64,000 nt of DNA from Methylomonas sp. (GCF_023228165.1 NZ_JALOBS010000028.1:1-64000); one strand, 5' to 3'; positions 1-7,606 are shown, counted from the stretch's first letter. Program-made: numbers and translations. Notes: generated by a model from the letters alone, not told the origin.

Positions 1-182
1 GCGTCAGCCAACGCGTGGTGGTGGAAGCCGGTGTCACCGATAGCTGGTGGAAATATGCCGGCAGCCATGGCAAAATCGTCGGCCTGGACCGTTTCGGCGA
101 ATCCGCACCGGCAGGCCAACTCTTCAATGAGTTCGGCTTTACCGTGGATAATGTCGTCGCCAACGTCGAAGCAGTGCTTTAA
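1..182 (+). CDS. tkt: transketolase, C-terminal end (partial)
   Basis: The window opens inside a gene whose last 59 codons run in the third frame to a TAA at 180-182. The peptide contains VVVEAGVTDSWWKY, HGKIVGLDRFGESAP and LFNEFGFTVDNVV, the typical end of the transketolase C-terminal domain. Transketolase is a thiamine-diphosphate enzyme that moves two-carbon units between sugar phosphates in the pentose phosphate, Calvin and ribulose monophosphate pathways. The active-site domains lie upstream of the window, so intactness cannot be judged. A strong hairpin follows the stop. Confidence 0.9.
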   Translation, partial: VSQRVVVEAGVTDSWWKYAGSHGKIVGLDRFGESAPAGQLFNEFGFTVDNVVANVEAVL

Positions 183-197
183 TTAAGACCGTATATA

Positions 198-236
198 CCG
201 GCTTTTGCGGACTTTGTCCGTGGAAGCCGGCGTTTT
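198..236 (+). terminator. rho-independent terminator after transketolase
   Basis: A perfect 7-bp outer stem (CCGGCTT with AAGCCGG) encloses an inner CGGAC/GTCCG stem, followed by CGTTTT. It begins 16 bases after the transketolase stop, so the next gene probably has its own promoter. Confidence 0.75.
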
Positions 237-258
237 AATAATAGAGTAGGTAATCACA

Positions 259-534
259 ATGAAAAAAACACAATTGAACCAAGGAATGCTCGTTGGGTTA
301 TTATTAGCAACCTCTGCTGTTAATGCGCAGGATTATCCCGCCGCTGATTTCCAGCCAAAAGTGTTGTTCAGGGACGAGTCGGTTGTCGTTGAGTCAGCGG
401 CGACTGCGAACAGCTTAGCAGTTCCTTGTGTTAATCAGGCTGATACCGCGAAGCAAGATGTGGTAGCGGAAGTAGATCCTAAATATCCGGCTAGCAGTTT
501 TCAGCCAAAAGTGATTTTTAGCGAAAGTAACTAA
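259..534 (+). CDS. small exported protein with two YPAxxFQPKVxF repeats
   Basis: A 91-residue protein starting at ATG 259. Residues 1-24 look like a signal peptide (Lys-rich start, GLLLATSA core, AVNA before the cut), so the mature chain is about 67 residues and lies outside the cytoplasm. The mature part begins with YPAADFQPKVLF (26-37) and ends with YPASSFQPKVIF (76-87): the same 12-residue motif exactly 50 residues apart, joined by a low-complexity linker with a single cysteine (57). I do not recognise a described family. The twin motif could bind a symmetric partner or be a secretion or anchoring tag; both ideas are inference. It lies 117 bp upstream of another repeat protein on the same strand, with no terminator between them. 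Confidence 0.8.
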   Translation: MKKTQLNQGMLVGLLLATSAVNAQDYPAADFQPKVLFRDESVVVESAATANSLAVPCVNQADTAKQDVVAEVDPKYPASSFQPKVIFSESN

Positions 535-651
535 GAATAAAAATAAATGATTGTGGCCAGTTATTGTAATGGGCGCGTTAGGTAATAAAGAAGGTGTAAA
601 CAACCCTAGTGTTGTTGCGCACAACATTAATTCATTCAGGAGTATTCTCAA

Positions 652-2052
652 ATGAAAAAAAACAGTTTGATGAATAGCTTATTTGGCATTTTGCCGCCTT
701 TGTTTTTCGATAAGCCGTCCTTGGGTGGTGCAGTCGAAGCTAGAGGCGCTGCCAACGAAGAAGGCGCTCAATTGACTGGCGTTGCCCGCTATCTAAAAAA
801 ACTTGAGCAAACAGGCGTTGAACGGTATTTGGCGCAGCTGCAAGCGTTTGAAGATGCCAATAAGCCAGTTATTGAAGAGCCCGTGCCCGAGCCTGAGGAA
901 GAAATTCAGGTTGAGGAGGCCGTGTTAGAGGATGTCGAAGAAGATGTCGTCGACGAGATGTTTGAAGCGATTGTCGAGCCCGAAGCGATAATTGAGCCTG
1001 AGCCTGAGCCTGAGCCTGAGCCGAGCGGAGTTGAGAAATATTTATCGCAACAAAGTGAGAACCCTATCACGCGGGTCGCTAAATATTTGCTTAAGCAATC
1101 TATTTTATCGCGTGAAATTCCGGTTACCGGCGTTGCTAAATACGTCACCAAGCAGGAATACGAGGGTCATGTGGTGACTGGAGTCGCCAAGTACGTGACC
1201 AAGCAAAGCATGCGTGAAAGCGCGGCTCCAGGTGTTACCGGGGTGGCTAAATATGTGCTAAAAAATGAATTGCAAGCAAAGGACGCGCCTTTGGCGACGG
1301 GTGTCGCCAAATATGTCAGCAAACAAACCCTGCTCGCTAAAGATGCGCCAAAAGTTACCGGTGTTGCCACTTATATAAAAACACTTGAAAAAACGGAGCA
1401 CGAGCAGGTGCCCGCTACCGGCGTGGCCAAATTTGTTGCGCAGCAGGCTCTGGCAGCCAAAAAAGCCGCGGCCGCAGAGCTTGTGGCACGTTATCGGGAA
1501 CAGGAGGCTAACATGCAAGCAGAAAAAGCCCGGCAACAGGCCGAGCAAGCTGAATCGTCTCGGGAAGGTAATGAGGCGGTTGAGGAAATCTTTGAAGGCT
1601 CGCGTGTCGCTCAATATATTGCCAAACAAGCAGCGTCCGACATTGCTAAACCTACCGGAGTGGCTAGATATTTGGCTAAACAGATCCAATTGCAAAGCCA
1701 GTTAGAACCCATGAGCGGCGTTGCCAAATACCTGGCCAAACAAGCGACTTTGGCTAGACGGCAGGCACCCCAAACCGGAGTGAGTAAATACTTGGCAAAG
1801 CAGATTTTAGTTGCCAAGCCGATAGTCTCCGTTAGCTCCGTCAGCAAGTATCTGATGCGCCAAGAGTTGCAAGATAAAGAAGTCGCGGAACTAACCGGTG
1901 TGGCCAAATATATGTCCAAACAAAGTGTGTTGGCTAAGGACGTTTCACCCGTTTCCGGGGTAGAGCGCTATATGGTTAAACATGCTCAAGCCGATGATGC
2001 GGGTTTTGTTAGGACAACTGGCGTGGAGAAGTATCTGCGTAAACAAAGCTGA
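652..2052 (+). CDS. TGVAKYLxKQ tandem-repeat protein of unknown function
   Basis: A 466-residue protein; an AGGAG ribosome site lies 9 bases before ATG 652. About 19 copies of [TS]GV[AES][KR]Y[LVM]x[KR]Q start near residues 42, 54, 125, 140, 159, 176, 196, 216, 236, 256, 276 (degenerate), 317, 335, 355, 375, 395, 415, 435 and 456. Over 196-276 and 335-435 the period is exactly 20 residues. Each unit looks like a short amphipathic helix with a basic face, followed by a Pro/Thr-Gly turn. Copies 2 and 3 are separated by a very acidic linker (about 70-124) ending in Glu-Pro repeats; 277-315 is Ala/Gln/Glu-rich and probably coiled. No clear signal peptide, though 7-19 is hydrophobic. Codons differ between copies, so the array is old. 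A multivalent scaffold binding a repeated partner is a reasonable guess, but no function is established here. A terminator follows. Confidence 0.85.
   Translation: MKKNSLMNSLFGILPPLFFDKPSLGGAVEARGAANEEGAQLTGVARYLKKLEQTGVERYLAQLQAFEDANKPVIEEPVPEPEEEIQVEEAVLEDVEEDVVDEMFEAIVEPEAIIEPEPEPEPEPSGVEKYLSQQSENPITRVAKYLLKQSILSREIPVTGVAKYVTKQEYEGHVVTGVAKYVTKQSMRESAAPGVTGVAKYVLKNELQAKDAPLATGVAKYVSKQTLLAKDAPKVTGVATYIKTLEKTEHEQVPATGVAKFVAQQALAAKKAAAAELVARYREQEANMQAEKARQQAEQAESSREGNEAVEEIFEGSRVAQYIAKQAASDIAKPTGVARYLAKQIQLQSQLEPMSGVAKYLAKQATLARRQAPQTGVSKYLAKQILVAKPIVSVSSVSKYLMRQELQDKEVAELTGVAKYMSKQSVLAKDVSPVSGVERYMVKHAQADDAGFVRTTGVEKYLRKQS
994..1023 (+). repeat. GAGCCT hexanucleotide tandem repeat
   Basis: Four perfect GAGCCT units followed by GAGCCG, inside the repeat protein gene and coding for alternating Glu-Pro. 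Gain or loss of a unit would keep the reading frame, so linker length could vary between strains. Confidence 0.8.
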
Positions 2053-2075
2053 TCTTTGCCGCAGCTATATCGAAG

Positions 2076-2110
2076 AAACCAATGCTCTGAAAGGAGTATT
2101 GGTTTTTTTT
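2076..2110 (+). terminator. rho-independent terminator after the repeat protein
   Basis: A 12-bp stem (AAACCAATGCTC against GAGTATTGGTTT, one G-U pair) with a short loop, followed by an unbroken run of T. It closes the transcript of the repeat protein 24 bases after its stop. Confidence 0.9.
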
Positions 2111-2204
2111 TGGCGGTCACCGGGCTGAAAAATGGTTTTAGAGTCTGCTGCCATTCTCAAACTGGTTTATGATGTAATTTTGTAAGACTTATCCAGGGAT
2201 TCGA

Positions 2205-2549
2205 ATGTTTCGCCAGTACATATTTAGTCTGATATTTATCGTGCCGGGCTTAGTCTGGGCCGAGCAAGCATTGGAAGAGCCGCCCGCAGTGCCGGAGCCT
2301 CCGGAATTGCCCCCGCGCATTCAATCCGGGGAGGAAATGGAGCCAGACATTACCATTATCCGCAAAGGTAAGGATACTATTCAGGAATACCGTAGAAATG
2401 GAAAGCTGTACATGATTAAGGTACAGCCTCAAGTGGGGCCGCCTTACTACCTATTAGACAAAGATGGGGACGGTGTGATGGATGTAAAAAAGAACGACCT
2501 GGATAGAGGCACCAATATTAATCAGTGGTTGCTGTTTGAGTGGGACTAA
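2205..2549 (+). CDS. DUF2782 family periplasmic protein
   Basis: A 114-residue protein with a signal peptide (about residues 1-19, cut after VWA) and a proline-rich start to the mature chain (EEPPAVPEPPELPP). The rest, with ITIIRKGKDTIQEYRRNG, MIKVQPQVGPPYYLLDKDGDG and a final WLLFEWD, matches the DUF2782 family, small exported proteins of proteobacteria with no assigned function. In many gammaproteobacteria this family is encoded beside polA; here polA is not adjacent. The DKDGDGVMD stretch resembles a calcium-loop sequence, but I would not call it an EF-hand. Confidence 0.75.
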   Translation: MFRQYIFSLIFIVPGLVWAEQALEEPPAVPEPPELPPRIQSGEEMEPDITIIRKGKDTIQEYRRNGKLYMIKVQPQVGPPYYLLDKDGDGVMDVKKNDLDRGTNINQWLLFEWD

Positions 2550-2613
2550 TTAGCGCCGCTGCCCTGATACGACAAGCAGGGCGGCTTGCCGGCGTCGATA
2601 TTTGAAAACCGGC

Positions 2614-3024
2614 TCATTCAGATACTTTTAGTAACCAGCCGCCTTCTGCGTCGCATCTGCTGGCTTTGGATTTAAGGGATACGGAAATGCGAACTACTGA
2701 ATTTTTAATCTCCACCGGTAGCTTGCCTTTCACCAGATAAAAAGTGTCTTTGTCCTCAATCGTTATCTCAATGGGCTGTTGTTTGATACTGACGTGAATG
2801 TGGCTCGGGCCGTTACTGCCCGAGGCCGCAAATGAGAACTCCGTACCCGGTGCCACAACGGCTAAATGTTCGGGTGTGTATCTGCTTATTTTGGCTTTGA
2901 TGCAATCCGCGCTTCCACTACTGCTTCCTCCGCCATGGCCGCCATGGCCGCCCGTTGATTGCGCCATGCCGATGCCGCTAAAGCTAACGGCGCAAAGCGT
3001 CACTAAAATTTTGATAATCTGCAC
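2614..3024 (-). CDS. exported protein with a Gly-His-rich N-terminus, unknown
   Basis: A 136-residue protein with a signal peptide ending near residue 21 (GIGMA). The mature protein begins with a STGGHGGHGGGSSSGS stretch, flexible and potentially metal binding, followed by about 100 residues of alternating hydrophobic pattern that suggests a small beta-sandwich (HIHVSIKQQPIEITIEDK, VKGKLPVEIKNSVVRISVSLK). Two cysteines (near residues 41 and 124) could form a disulfide. I do not recognise a family. It stands alone on the minus strand, with a GGAGACC-type ribosome site upstream. Confidence 0.65.
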   Translation of the reverse strand: MQIIKILVTLCAVSFSGIGMAQSTGGHGGHGGGSSSGSADCIKAKISRYTPEHLAVVAPGTEFSFAASGSNGPSHIHVSIKQQPIEITIEDKDTFYLVKGKLPVEIKNSVVRISVSLKSKASRCDAEGGWLLKVSE

Positions 3025-3253
3025 GAAGGTCTCCTTATTGTTATTCTTGTAATTGTAGGGGCATTATAGGGCTTGCTTGAACAACTTTGAATCATGTAAA
3101 TGGGAAAGTGGGTTGCTAAGCCTGGTATCGTGACCTTGCTGTAGGTTCTGGTTTTGCAAGTGTCAGAAATAGTTGATGTTTTAGGGTAATTTGATTACAT
3201 TGGTTCGGCGTTGAAATACGCCGTATTCACAATAATAAAAACGGGACGGGATT

Positions 3254-3538
3254 ATGTTGTTTTTGGCTAAATTATTTGGGGTTCTTACTTTGGTCTGGTT
3301 TTATCTAACGGCCAAAAATTATAACGCACCTTTGATCAATTGGTCTGTAATCGGTTTGATAGGTTACTGGTTGACATGGTGGTTGGCGAAAATGTTACTA
3401 GTAGTGCCGTTAGCGGGGTTGGTGCCTAAACATTCAGTCGTGGAATTTTTGTTAACGCAAATGCCGGTTGTCTGCGCCGTTGCAGCCTGTTATTTGATCA
3501 GAAAAAGATTGATCGCTAGTTTACCCAGTGCGGAATAA
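3254..3538 (+). CDS. small inner-membrane protein, three predicted helices
   Basis: A 94-residue hydrophobic protein. Predicted membrane segments are about residues 2-20, 30-52 and 64-82, with a short basic tail (IRKRLIAS). No family is recognised. Its stop overlaps the start of the pteridine reductase by 11 bases, so the two are probably cotranscribed and translationally coupled. This may be only organisational; nothing in the protein points to pterin chemistry. Confidence 0.6.
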   Translation: MLFLAKLFGVLTLVWFYLTAKNYNAPLINWSVIGLIGYWLTWWLAKMLLVVPLAGLVPKHSVVEFLLTQMPVVCAVAACYLIRKRLIASLPSAE

Positions 3539-4268
3539 TCCCAAAATCGCGCTGATTACTGGATCGGCAAAGCGCATCGGTGCAGCCTGTGCGCGTTTGT
3601 TGCATGCGCATGGCTACAATATAGTTTTGCATTACCACACATCAACTCAGCCAGCGCATCGGCTGGCTGAGGAATTAAATGACTTGCGAGCGGAGTCGGC
3701 TTATTTGGTTTCGGCAGACCTATTAAAGTTGGATCAAGTTCGGGCGTTAGCCGAGCAAGCTCTGCGTGCCTGGGGTGACTTGGATGTGCTGGTTAATAAC
3801 GCATCGCTGTTCTACGGCGGACAATTGCGTGATGTTGTTGAGCGCGACTGGGATAATTTATTGGGTAGCAATCTTAAAGCGCCTTTTTTTTTATCCCAAG
3901 CGTTAGCGCCGTCCTTGCTGAAGCGGCAAGGATGTATTATTAATATTGCGGATATTCATGCGGAAAAAGGTTTATTGGGTTTTCCCGTATACAGCATCGC
4001 CAAGGCCGGACTGGTTGTGATGACTAAATGTTTGGCCAAGGAATTGGCGCCTGATGTAAGAGTGAACGCTGTGGCTCCGGGAGCAATTTTATGGCCGGAT
4101 CAGTCTAATAGCGACGCGCAAAAAATCGAGATTTTACAAAAGGTGGCGTTGCAGCGTTGCGGGGAGGTTGAGGATATTGCTCGAGCGGTCAGGTATTTAA
4201 GTGATGATGCGCCCTATATGACCGGACAGGTTTTGACGGTTGATGGTGGTAGAACGCTATATACCTAG
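3528..4268 (+). CDS. folM: pteridine reductase (FolM/PTR1-like short-chain dehydrogenase)
   Basis: A 246-residue short-chain dehydrogenase with a GTG start. The nucleotide loop is TGSAKRIG (11-18), with Arg in place of the middle Gly, the signature of pteridine reductases. The catalytic set D142, Y155 and K159 keeps the Asp-13-Tyr-4-Lys spacing of PTR1, where Asp replaces the usual Ser. NNAS (90-93) and the C-terminal DGG are standard. The enzyme should use NADPH to reduce dihydropterins such as dihydromonapterin or dihydrofolate to the tetrahydro form in the cytoplasm. It converges on folK and folB, which supports a pterin role. The CTAG at 4265-4268 supplies the stop codons of both this gene and folK. 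Confidence 0.85.
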   Translation: MRNNPKIALITGSAKRIGAACARLLHAHGYNIVLHYHTSTQPAHRLAEELNDLRAESAYLVSADLLKLDQVRALAEQALRAWGDLDVLVNNASLFYGGQLRDVVERDWDNLLGSNLKAPFFLSQALAPSLLKRQGCIINIADIHAEKGLLGFPVYSIAKAGLVVMTKCLAKELAPDVRVNAVAPGAILWPDQSNSDAQKIEILQKVALQRCGEVEDIARAVRYLSDDAPYMTGQVLTVDGGRTLYT

Positions 4269-4756
4269 TTCCAGTTTGGCCTGATTTTAGTTTGTTTCGC
4301 TTGGGATTTGTCGAAACGCCGCCAAAGGTCTGCATACGTTTCGTTTGTAATGGGGTGTCTTTCGTTTCCGGCTAATTCGGCAAGTGGTTCCAGCACAAAG
4401 GCATAGCGTTCAATTTCATCTCGGGGGATTTGCAGGCGGCCATCGTTAATGACTTGATTACCGTACAAGATCAAATCTAAATCCAACGTGCGGGCCGAGA
4501 ATTTCTGCGATTCCCGGGTGCGACCGTGATCCAGTTCGATTTGCCGCAATGTTTTTGCAATTTCTTTAGCGCTAAGGTCGGAATCGAAGCCCACAATCAG
4601 GTTATAAAAGCTGTCGCCAACGAAACCAACCGGCTCGGTTTCATAGACGCTGGAGAGCCCCAGCGCGCCAAAAACCAGCTCCAGCGCTTTTAAGCTGGAG
4701 GGAATGTGGGTATCTTTATCGATGTTGCTGCCGATGCTGATATAAGCTGTTGGCAT
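4265..4756 (-). CDS. folK: 6-hydroxymethyl-7,8-dihydropterin pyrophosphokinase
   Basis: A 163-residue protein of normal family length. It starts with AYISIGSNI (the GSN of HPPK), has the YETEPVG substrate loop and carries the family signature SARTLDLDLILYG, whose aspartates bind the two magnesium ions. HPPK transfers pyrophosphate from ATP to 6-hydroxymethyldihydropterin, the step before dihydropteroate synthase in folate synthesis. It starts one base after the folB stop, so folB-folK is a two-gene operon on the minus strand. Confidence 0.93.
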   Translation of the reverse strand: MPTAYISIGSNIDKDTHIPSSLKALELVFGALGLSSVYETEPVGFVGDSFYNLIVGFDSDLSAKEIAKTLRQIELDHGRTRESQKFSARTLDLDLILYGNQVINDGRLQIPRDEIERYAFVLEPLAELAGNERHPITNETYADLWRRFDKSQAKQTKIRPNWN

Positions 4757-4757
4757 G

Positions 4758-5111
4758 TTATATCTGTCCGCGTTCTATGATAATGCCGACATCGCGTGCC
4801 CGGCTAATAGCGCCTTTTTTATTCAGAACGATTTTTACCCACGGTATGGGAAATTCGTTCAGCAGAATTTTGGCGATTTCTTCGATCAGTGTTTCCACCA
4901 GATAAAACTCGCTGGCTTCCATAAAGGCGACAATGCGGTCGGAAACGGTTTTGTAATCCAGGGTGTGGGCGATATCGTCCGTGGCGGCGGCTTTCTTAAT
5001 ATCAAAAGCCATTTCAATGTCCAGGATAATCTTTTGCTTGATGCTGCGTTCCCAATCGTAAATGCCTATCACGGTATCAACTTCAAGGCCGCCTAAAAAA
5101 ATGATGTCCAT
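4758..5111 (-). CDS. folB: dihydroneopterin aldolase
   Basis: A 117-residue protein when started at the ATG at 5109-5111, which gives the usual N-terminus MDIIFLGGLEVDTVIGIYDWER; an upstream in-frame extension would add 21 non-conserved residues. The family features are the early Glu-Val and Gly-Ile-Tyr-Asp-Trp-Glu, the YKTVSDRI segment and the late VLNKKGAISRARDVG. FolB splits dihydroneopterin to 6-hydroxymethyldihydropterin and glycolaldehyde, supplying FolK. Divergent from plsY, an arrangement common in gammaproteobacteria. Confidence 0.92.
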   Translation of the reverse strand: MDIIFLGGLEVDTVIGIYDWERSIKQKIILDIEMAFDIKKAAATDDIAHTLDYKTVSDRIVAFMEASEFYLVETLIEEIAKILLNEFPIPWVKIVLNKKGAISRARDVGIIIERGQI

Positions 5112-5198
5112 TAGTGCTTTCCGGTTATTATATTTTTGTAATATCAGTATCGAGTAAATGGCTCGACTGTACAAGTCCTGATGAGAGAGGTTGATTGA

Positions 5199-5771
5199 AT
5201 GTTGGAATGGTTACTCGTGCCTTTGGCTTATTTAACCGGTTCGGTTTCCAGTGCGATTATTGTGTGTCGAATGATGGGGCTGGCGGATCCAAGGGAAAAT
5301 GGCTCGGGCAATCCCGGTGCGACGAATGTGATGCGCATTGGCGGAAAAAAAGCCGCGGCAATTACCTTGGCGGGTGATGCATTAAAGGGTTTGATCCCGG
5401 TTGTGTTGGCGAAAATGGTAGGTGTGGACAGTTTGGTTTTGTCTTTTGTGGTATTCGCGGCGTTTTTGGGGCATCTATATCCGCTGTTTTTTGACTTTAA
5501 AGGTGGAAAAGGTGTTGCGACATCCTTGGGGGTGACGCTTGGCGTGGCCTGGTCGCTGGGTTTGGCTGTCGCGGCAACCTGGTTTGTGGTTTATAAAGTA
5601 AGCAAAATTTCATCGTTGTCGGCGTTGGTGGCGGCAACAGTGGCGCCGTTATATGTGTGGTTGATCGTTGGCGATAGCAATTTGATCGTGGTGTTTGCAT
5701 TGATATCGCTGATGTTGTTGTGGCGGCATAAAAGCAATATTCAACGCTTGTTGGCGGGCGAGGAATCGTAA
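5199..5771 (+). CDS. plsY: acyl-phosphate:glycerol-3-phosphate acyltransferase
   Basis: A 190-residue integral membrane protein with about five hydrophobic segments and the PlsY motifs GSGNPGATNV (near residue 36), FLGHLYPLFFDFKGGKGVAT (about 91-110, with the glycine-rich GGKGVAT loop) and a basic C-terminus. PlsY acylates glycerol 3-phosphate from acyl-phosphate in the inner membrane, the first step of phospholipid synthesis together with PlsX. The stop lies one base before the stop of the convergent tsaD, leaving no room for a separate terminator. Confidence 0.95.
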   Translation: MLEWLLVPLAYLTGSVSSAIIVCRMMGLADPRENGSGNPGATNVMRIGGKKAAAITLAGDALKGLIPVVLAKMVGVDSLVLSFVVFAAFLGHLYPLFFDFKGGKGVATSLGVTLGVAWSLGLAVAATWFVVYKVSKISSLSALVAATVAPLYVWLIVGDSNLIVVFALISLMLLWRHKSNIQRLLAGEES

Positions 5772-5772
5772 G

Positions 5773-6783
5773 CTATGCCTTCAGCAATTCATTCATAGGC
5801 CAGCGAGGGCGGGCAAAAATTTCGAGGGTCTGTGTTTGGCCCTTCTGTAATCGCAGGCAGCCGGCGTAAGCAATCATTGCCCCGTTATCGGTGCAAAATT
5901 CCGGGCGGGGGAAGAAGGTTTCCGCGCCTGCTTTTTTGCTCATCTGTTCTAGCTGGCGGCGGATTTCTTGATTGGCGCTGACGCCGCCCGCGACGACTAA
6001 ACGACTTAAACCGGTTTGTTGTAGGGCGCGTTTGCACTTGATGGCAAGCGTTTCGGCCATCGCCTGTTGAAACGCGAAAGCTATATCGGCTTTGTCCCGC
6101 TGCGATTGGTTGCTGGTATTGTAGGTGTTTAAAGCAAAGGTTTTTAGGCCGCTAAAACTAAAATCCAGTCCAGGTCTGTCTGTCATGGGGCGGGGGAATT
6201 TGAAGCGCGGTTTGCCTTGGTCGGCCAGATTCGACAGCGCTGGGCCGCCCGGATAATCAAGTCCAAGCAGTTTGGCGGTTTTATCAAAGGCTTCCCCGGC
6301 GGCGTCGTCGAGGGATTCTCCCAGCAGAGAATAACGGCCCACGCCGGATACTTCAATCAGCAAGGTGTGCCCGCCGGAGATCAGCAACGCAACAAAAGGA
6401 AATTGTGGTGGTAGTTTTTCCAGCATCGGGGCGAGTAGGTGTCCTTCCATGTGATGTACGGCAATGGCCGGTATTTGCCAAGCCCATGCCAAACTGCGAG
6501 CAGTCGCGGCGCCGACCAGTAAAGCCCCCATTAATCCCGGGCCTGCTGTGTAAGCAATGCCGTTAATATCGGACGAACCTAACTGGCTGTCCCGTAAAAT
6601 CTGGTTGATGAGTGGGATTAATTTTCGGACATGGTCTCGGGATGCCAACTCCGGCACTACCCCGCCGTATTCGTTATGTGTCTGTATTTGGCTGTGCAAG
6701 GTGTGGGCGATTAGTCCTTTTTTGGCGTGGTAAATGGCAACGGCGGTTTCGTCGCAAGAGGTTTCTATGCCTAAAACGTACAT
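5773..6783 (-). CDS. tsaD: tRNA N6-threonylcarbamoyladenosine synthase subunit
   Basis: A 336-residue protein starting at the ATG at 6781-6783, giving MYVLGIETSCDETAVAIY. The HMEGH box places the metal-binding histidines at 111 and 115, the same numbers as in the E. coli enzyme; LISGGHTLL and the C-terminal FCTDNGAMIAYAG are also present. TsaD, with TsaB, TsaC and TsaE, makes t6A37 on tRNAs reading ANN codons. It is divergent from rpsU, the conserved gammaproteobacterial arrangement. An ORF extension upstream of the ATG crosses the rpsU promoter and is not plausible. Confidence 0.95.
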   Translation of the reverse strand: MYVLGIETSCDETAVAIYHAKKGLIAHTLHSQIQTHNEYGGVVPELASRDHVRKLIPLINQILRDSQLGSSDINGIAYTAGPGLMGALLVGAATARSLAWAWQIPAIAVHHMEGHLLAPMLEKLPPQFPFVALLISGGHTLLIEVSGVGRYSLLGESLDDAAGEAFDKTAKLLGLDYPGGPALSNLADQGKPRFKFPRPMTDRPGLDFSFSGLKTFALNTYNTSNQSQRDKADIAFAFQQAMAETLAIKCKRALQQTGLSRLVVAGGVSANQEIRRQLEQMSKKAGAETFFPRPEFCTDNGAMIAYAGCLRLQKGQTQTLEIFARPRWPMNELLKA

Positions 6784-6790
6784 TAATTTT

Positions 6791-6818
6791 TTGAATAAAA
6801 GTAATTTGTGGGTATAAT
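6791..6818 (+). promoter_or_regulatory. sigma-70 promoter of the rpsU-yqeY-dnaG-rpoD operon
   Basis: TTGAAT at 6791-6796 and TATAAT at 6813-6818, 16 bases apart, about 70 bases upstream of rpsU. This is close to consensus and is the best promoter match seen in this part of the window. Confidence 0.7.
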
Positions 6819-6889
6819 CCGTCGGTTTTACAGGGCTTGTTTTTGCCTGACGATTTTTTAAGATACTAACATAATTCGGATTTTTGATA

Positions 6890-7123
6890 ATGCCATCAGT
6901 TAAAGTTAAAGAAAACGAACATTTCGATATCGCTATTCGCCGTTTCAAACGTGCCTGTGAAAAAGCGGGTGTGTTGGCGGAAGTACGGCGTCGTGAATTT
7001 TATGAGAAACCAACCACCGAGCGTAAGCGTAAAGGTGCCGCAGCCGTTAAACGCCATTTGAAAAAATTGGCGCGCGAGCGTTATGCATTGAAAAACCTGC
7101 GTCGCGGTCGTCCGCAAACTTAA
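6890..7123 (+). CDS. rpsU: 30S ribosomal protein S21
   Basis: A 77-residue basic protein starting at ATG 6890 (MPSVKVKENEHFDIAIRRFK), with the S21 core RRFKRACEKAGVL and EVRRREFYEKPTTERKRK. It binds near the platform of the 30S subunit and helps mRNA recognition. The C-terminal tail is about six residues longer than in E. coli. First gene of the macromolecular synthesis operon with dnaG and rpoD. Confidence 0.95.
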   Translation: MPSVKVKENEHFDIAIRRFKRACEKAGVLAEVRRREFYEKPTTERKRKGAAAVKRHLKKLARERYALKNLRRGRPQT

Positions 7124-7134
7124 GGTTGTCCGAT

Positions 7135-7584
7135 ATGGAGTTGTTAAAAGAGCGTATCAAGGAGGATATGAAAGTCTCAATGAAGAGTGGCGACAAAGCT
7201 AGATTGGGCGTGATTCGCATGATGCTGGCGGCCATTAAGCAAATTGAGGTTGATGAGCGTGTTGAGTTGGGTGACGATCGAGTGCTGGTTGTGCTCGATA
7301 AAATGCTAAAGCAGCGACGCGAGTCTATCAAGCAGTTTCGTGATGCCAATCGTATCGATTTGGCGGAAATAGAGGAAGCTGAAATTCAGGTAATTCAGGA
7401 TTTCCTGCCGCAAGCCTTAACGGAAGCGGAGATCGATGTCATGGTGGCTAAAGCTATTGCCGACGTTGGGGCGGCATCGATCAAGGATATGGGGGCTGTT
7501 ATGGCTATCTTGAAGCCGCAAATGCAAGGTCGTGCTGATATGGCTGTTGTCAGCGGAAGAATTAAGGCTGGCTTTTCAGCGTAA
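7135..7584 (+). CDS. YqeY/GatB-like domain protein
   Basis: A 149-residue protein of the YqeY family, related to the C-terminal tRNA-binding tail domain of GatB. The ATG at 7135 is preferred because an AAGG ribosome site sits at 7122-7125, nine bases upstream; a TTG at 7126 is also in frame. Visible features are the helical N-terminal half (LLKERIKEDMKVSMKSGDKARLG), the IRMMLAAIKQ segment and the small C-terminal domain (VGAASIKDMGAVMAILKPQ). The precise role is unknown; a tRNA-related function is inferred from homology. It lies between rpsU and dnaG, a common position in proteobacteria. Confidence 0.88.
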   Translation: MELLKERIKEDMKVSMKSGDKARLGVIRMMLAAIKQIEVDERVELGDDRVLVVLDKMLKQRRESIKQFRDANRIDLAEIEEAEIQVIQDFLPQALTEAEIDVMVAKAIADVGAASIKDMGAVMAILKPQMQGRADMAVVSGRIKAGFSA

Positions 7585-7606
7585 GCCTTCATCCTTTGTC
7601 GGTTAT

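Noticed and set aside
994..1023. CRISPR-like short repeats
   Set aside because: The repeat is a 6-base coding tandem without spacers, and no direct repeats with unique spacers or cas genes occur anywhere in the window.
1258..1705. Two 100-145 codon frames (one per strand) inside the TGVAKY-repeat gene
   Set aside because: They are out-of-frame readings of the same 60-bp-period repeat. The in-frame 466-codon protein has the ribosome site, the motif conservation and the terminator.
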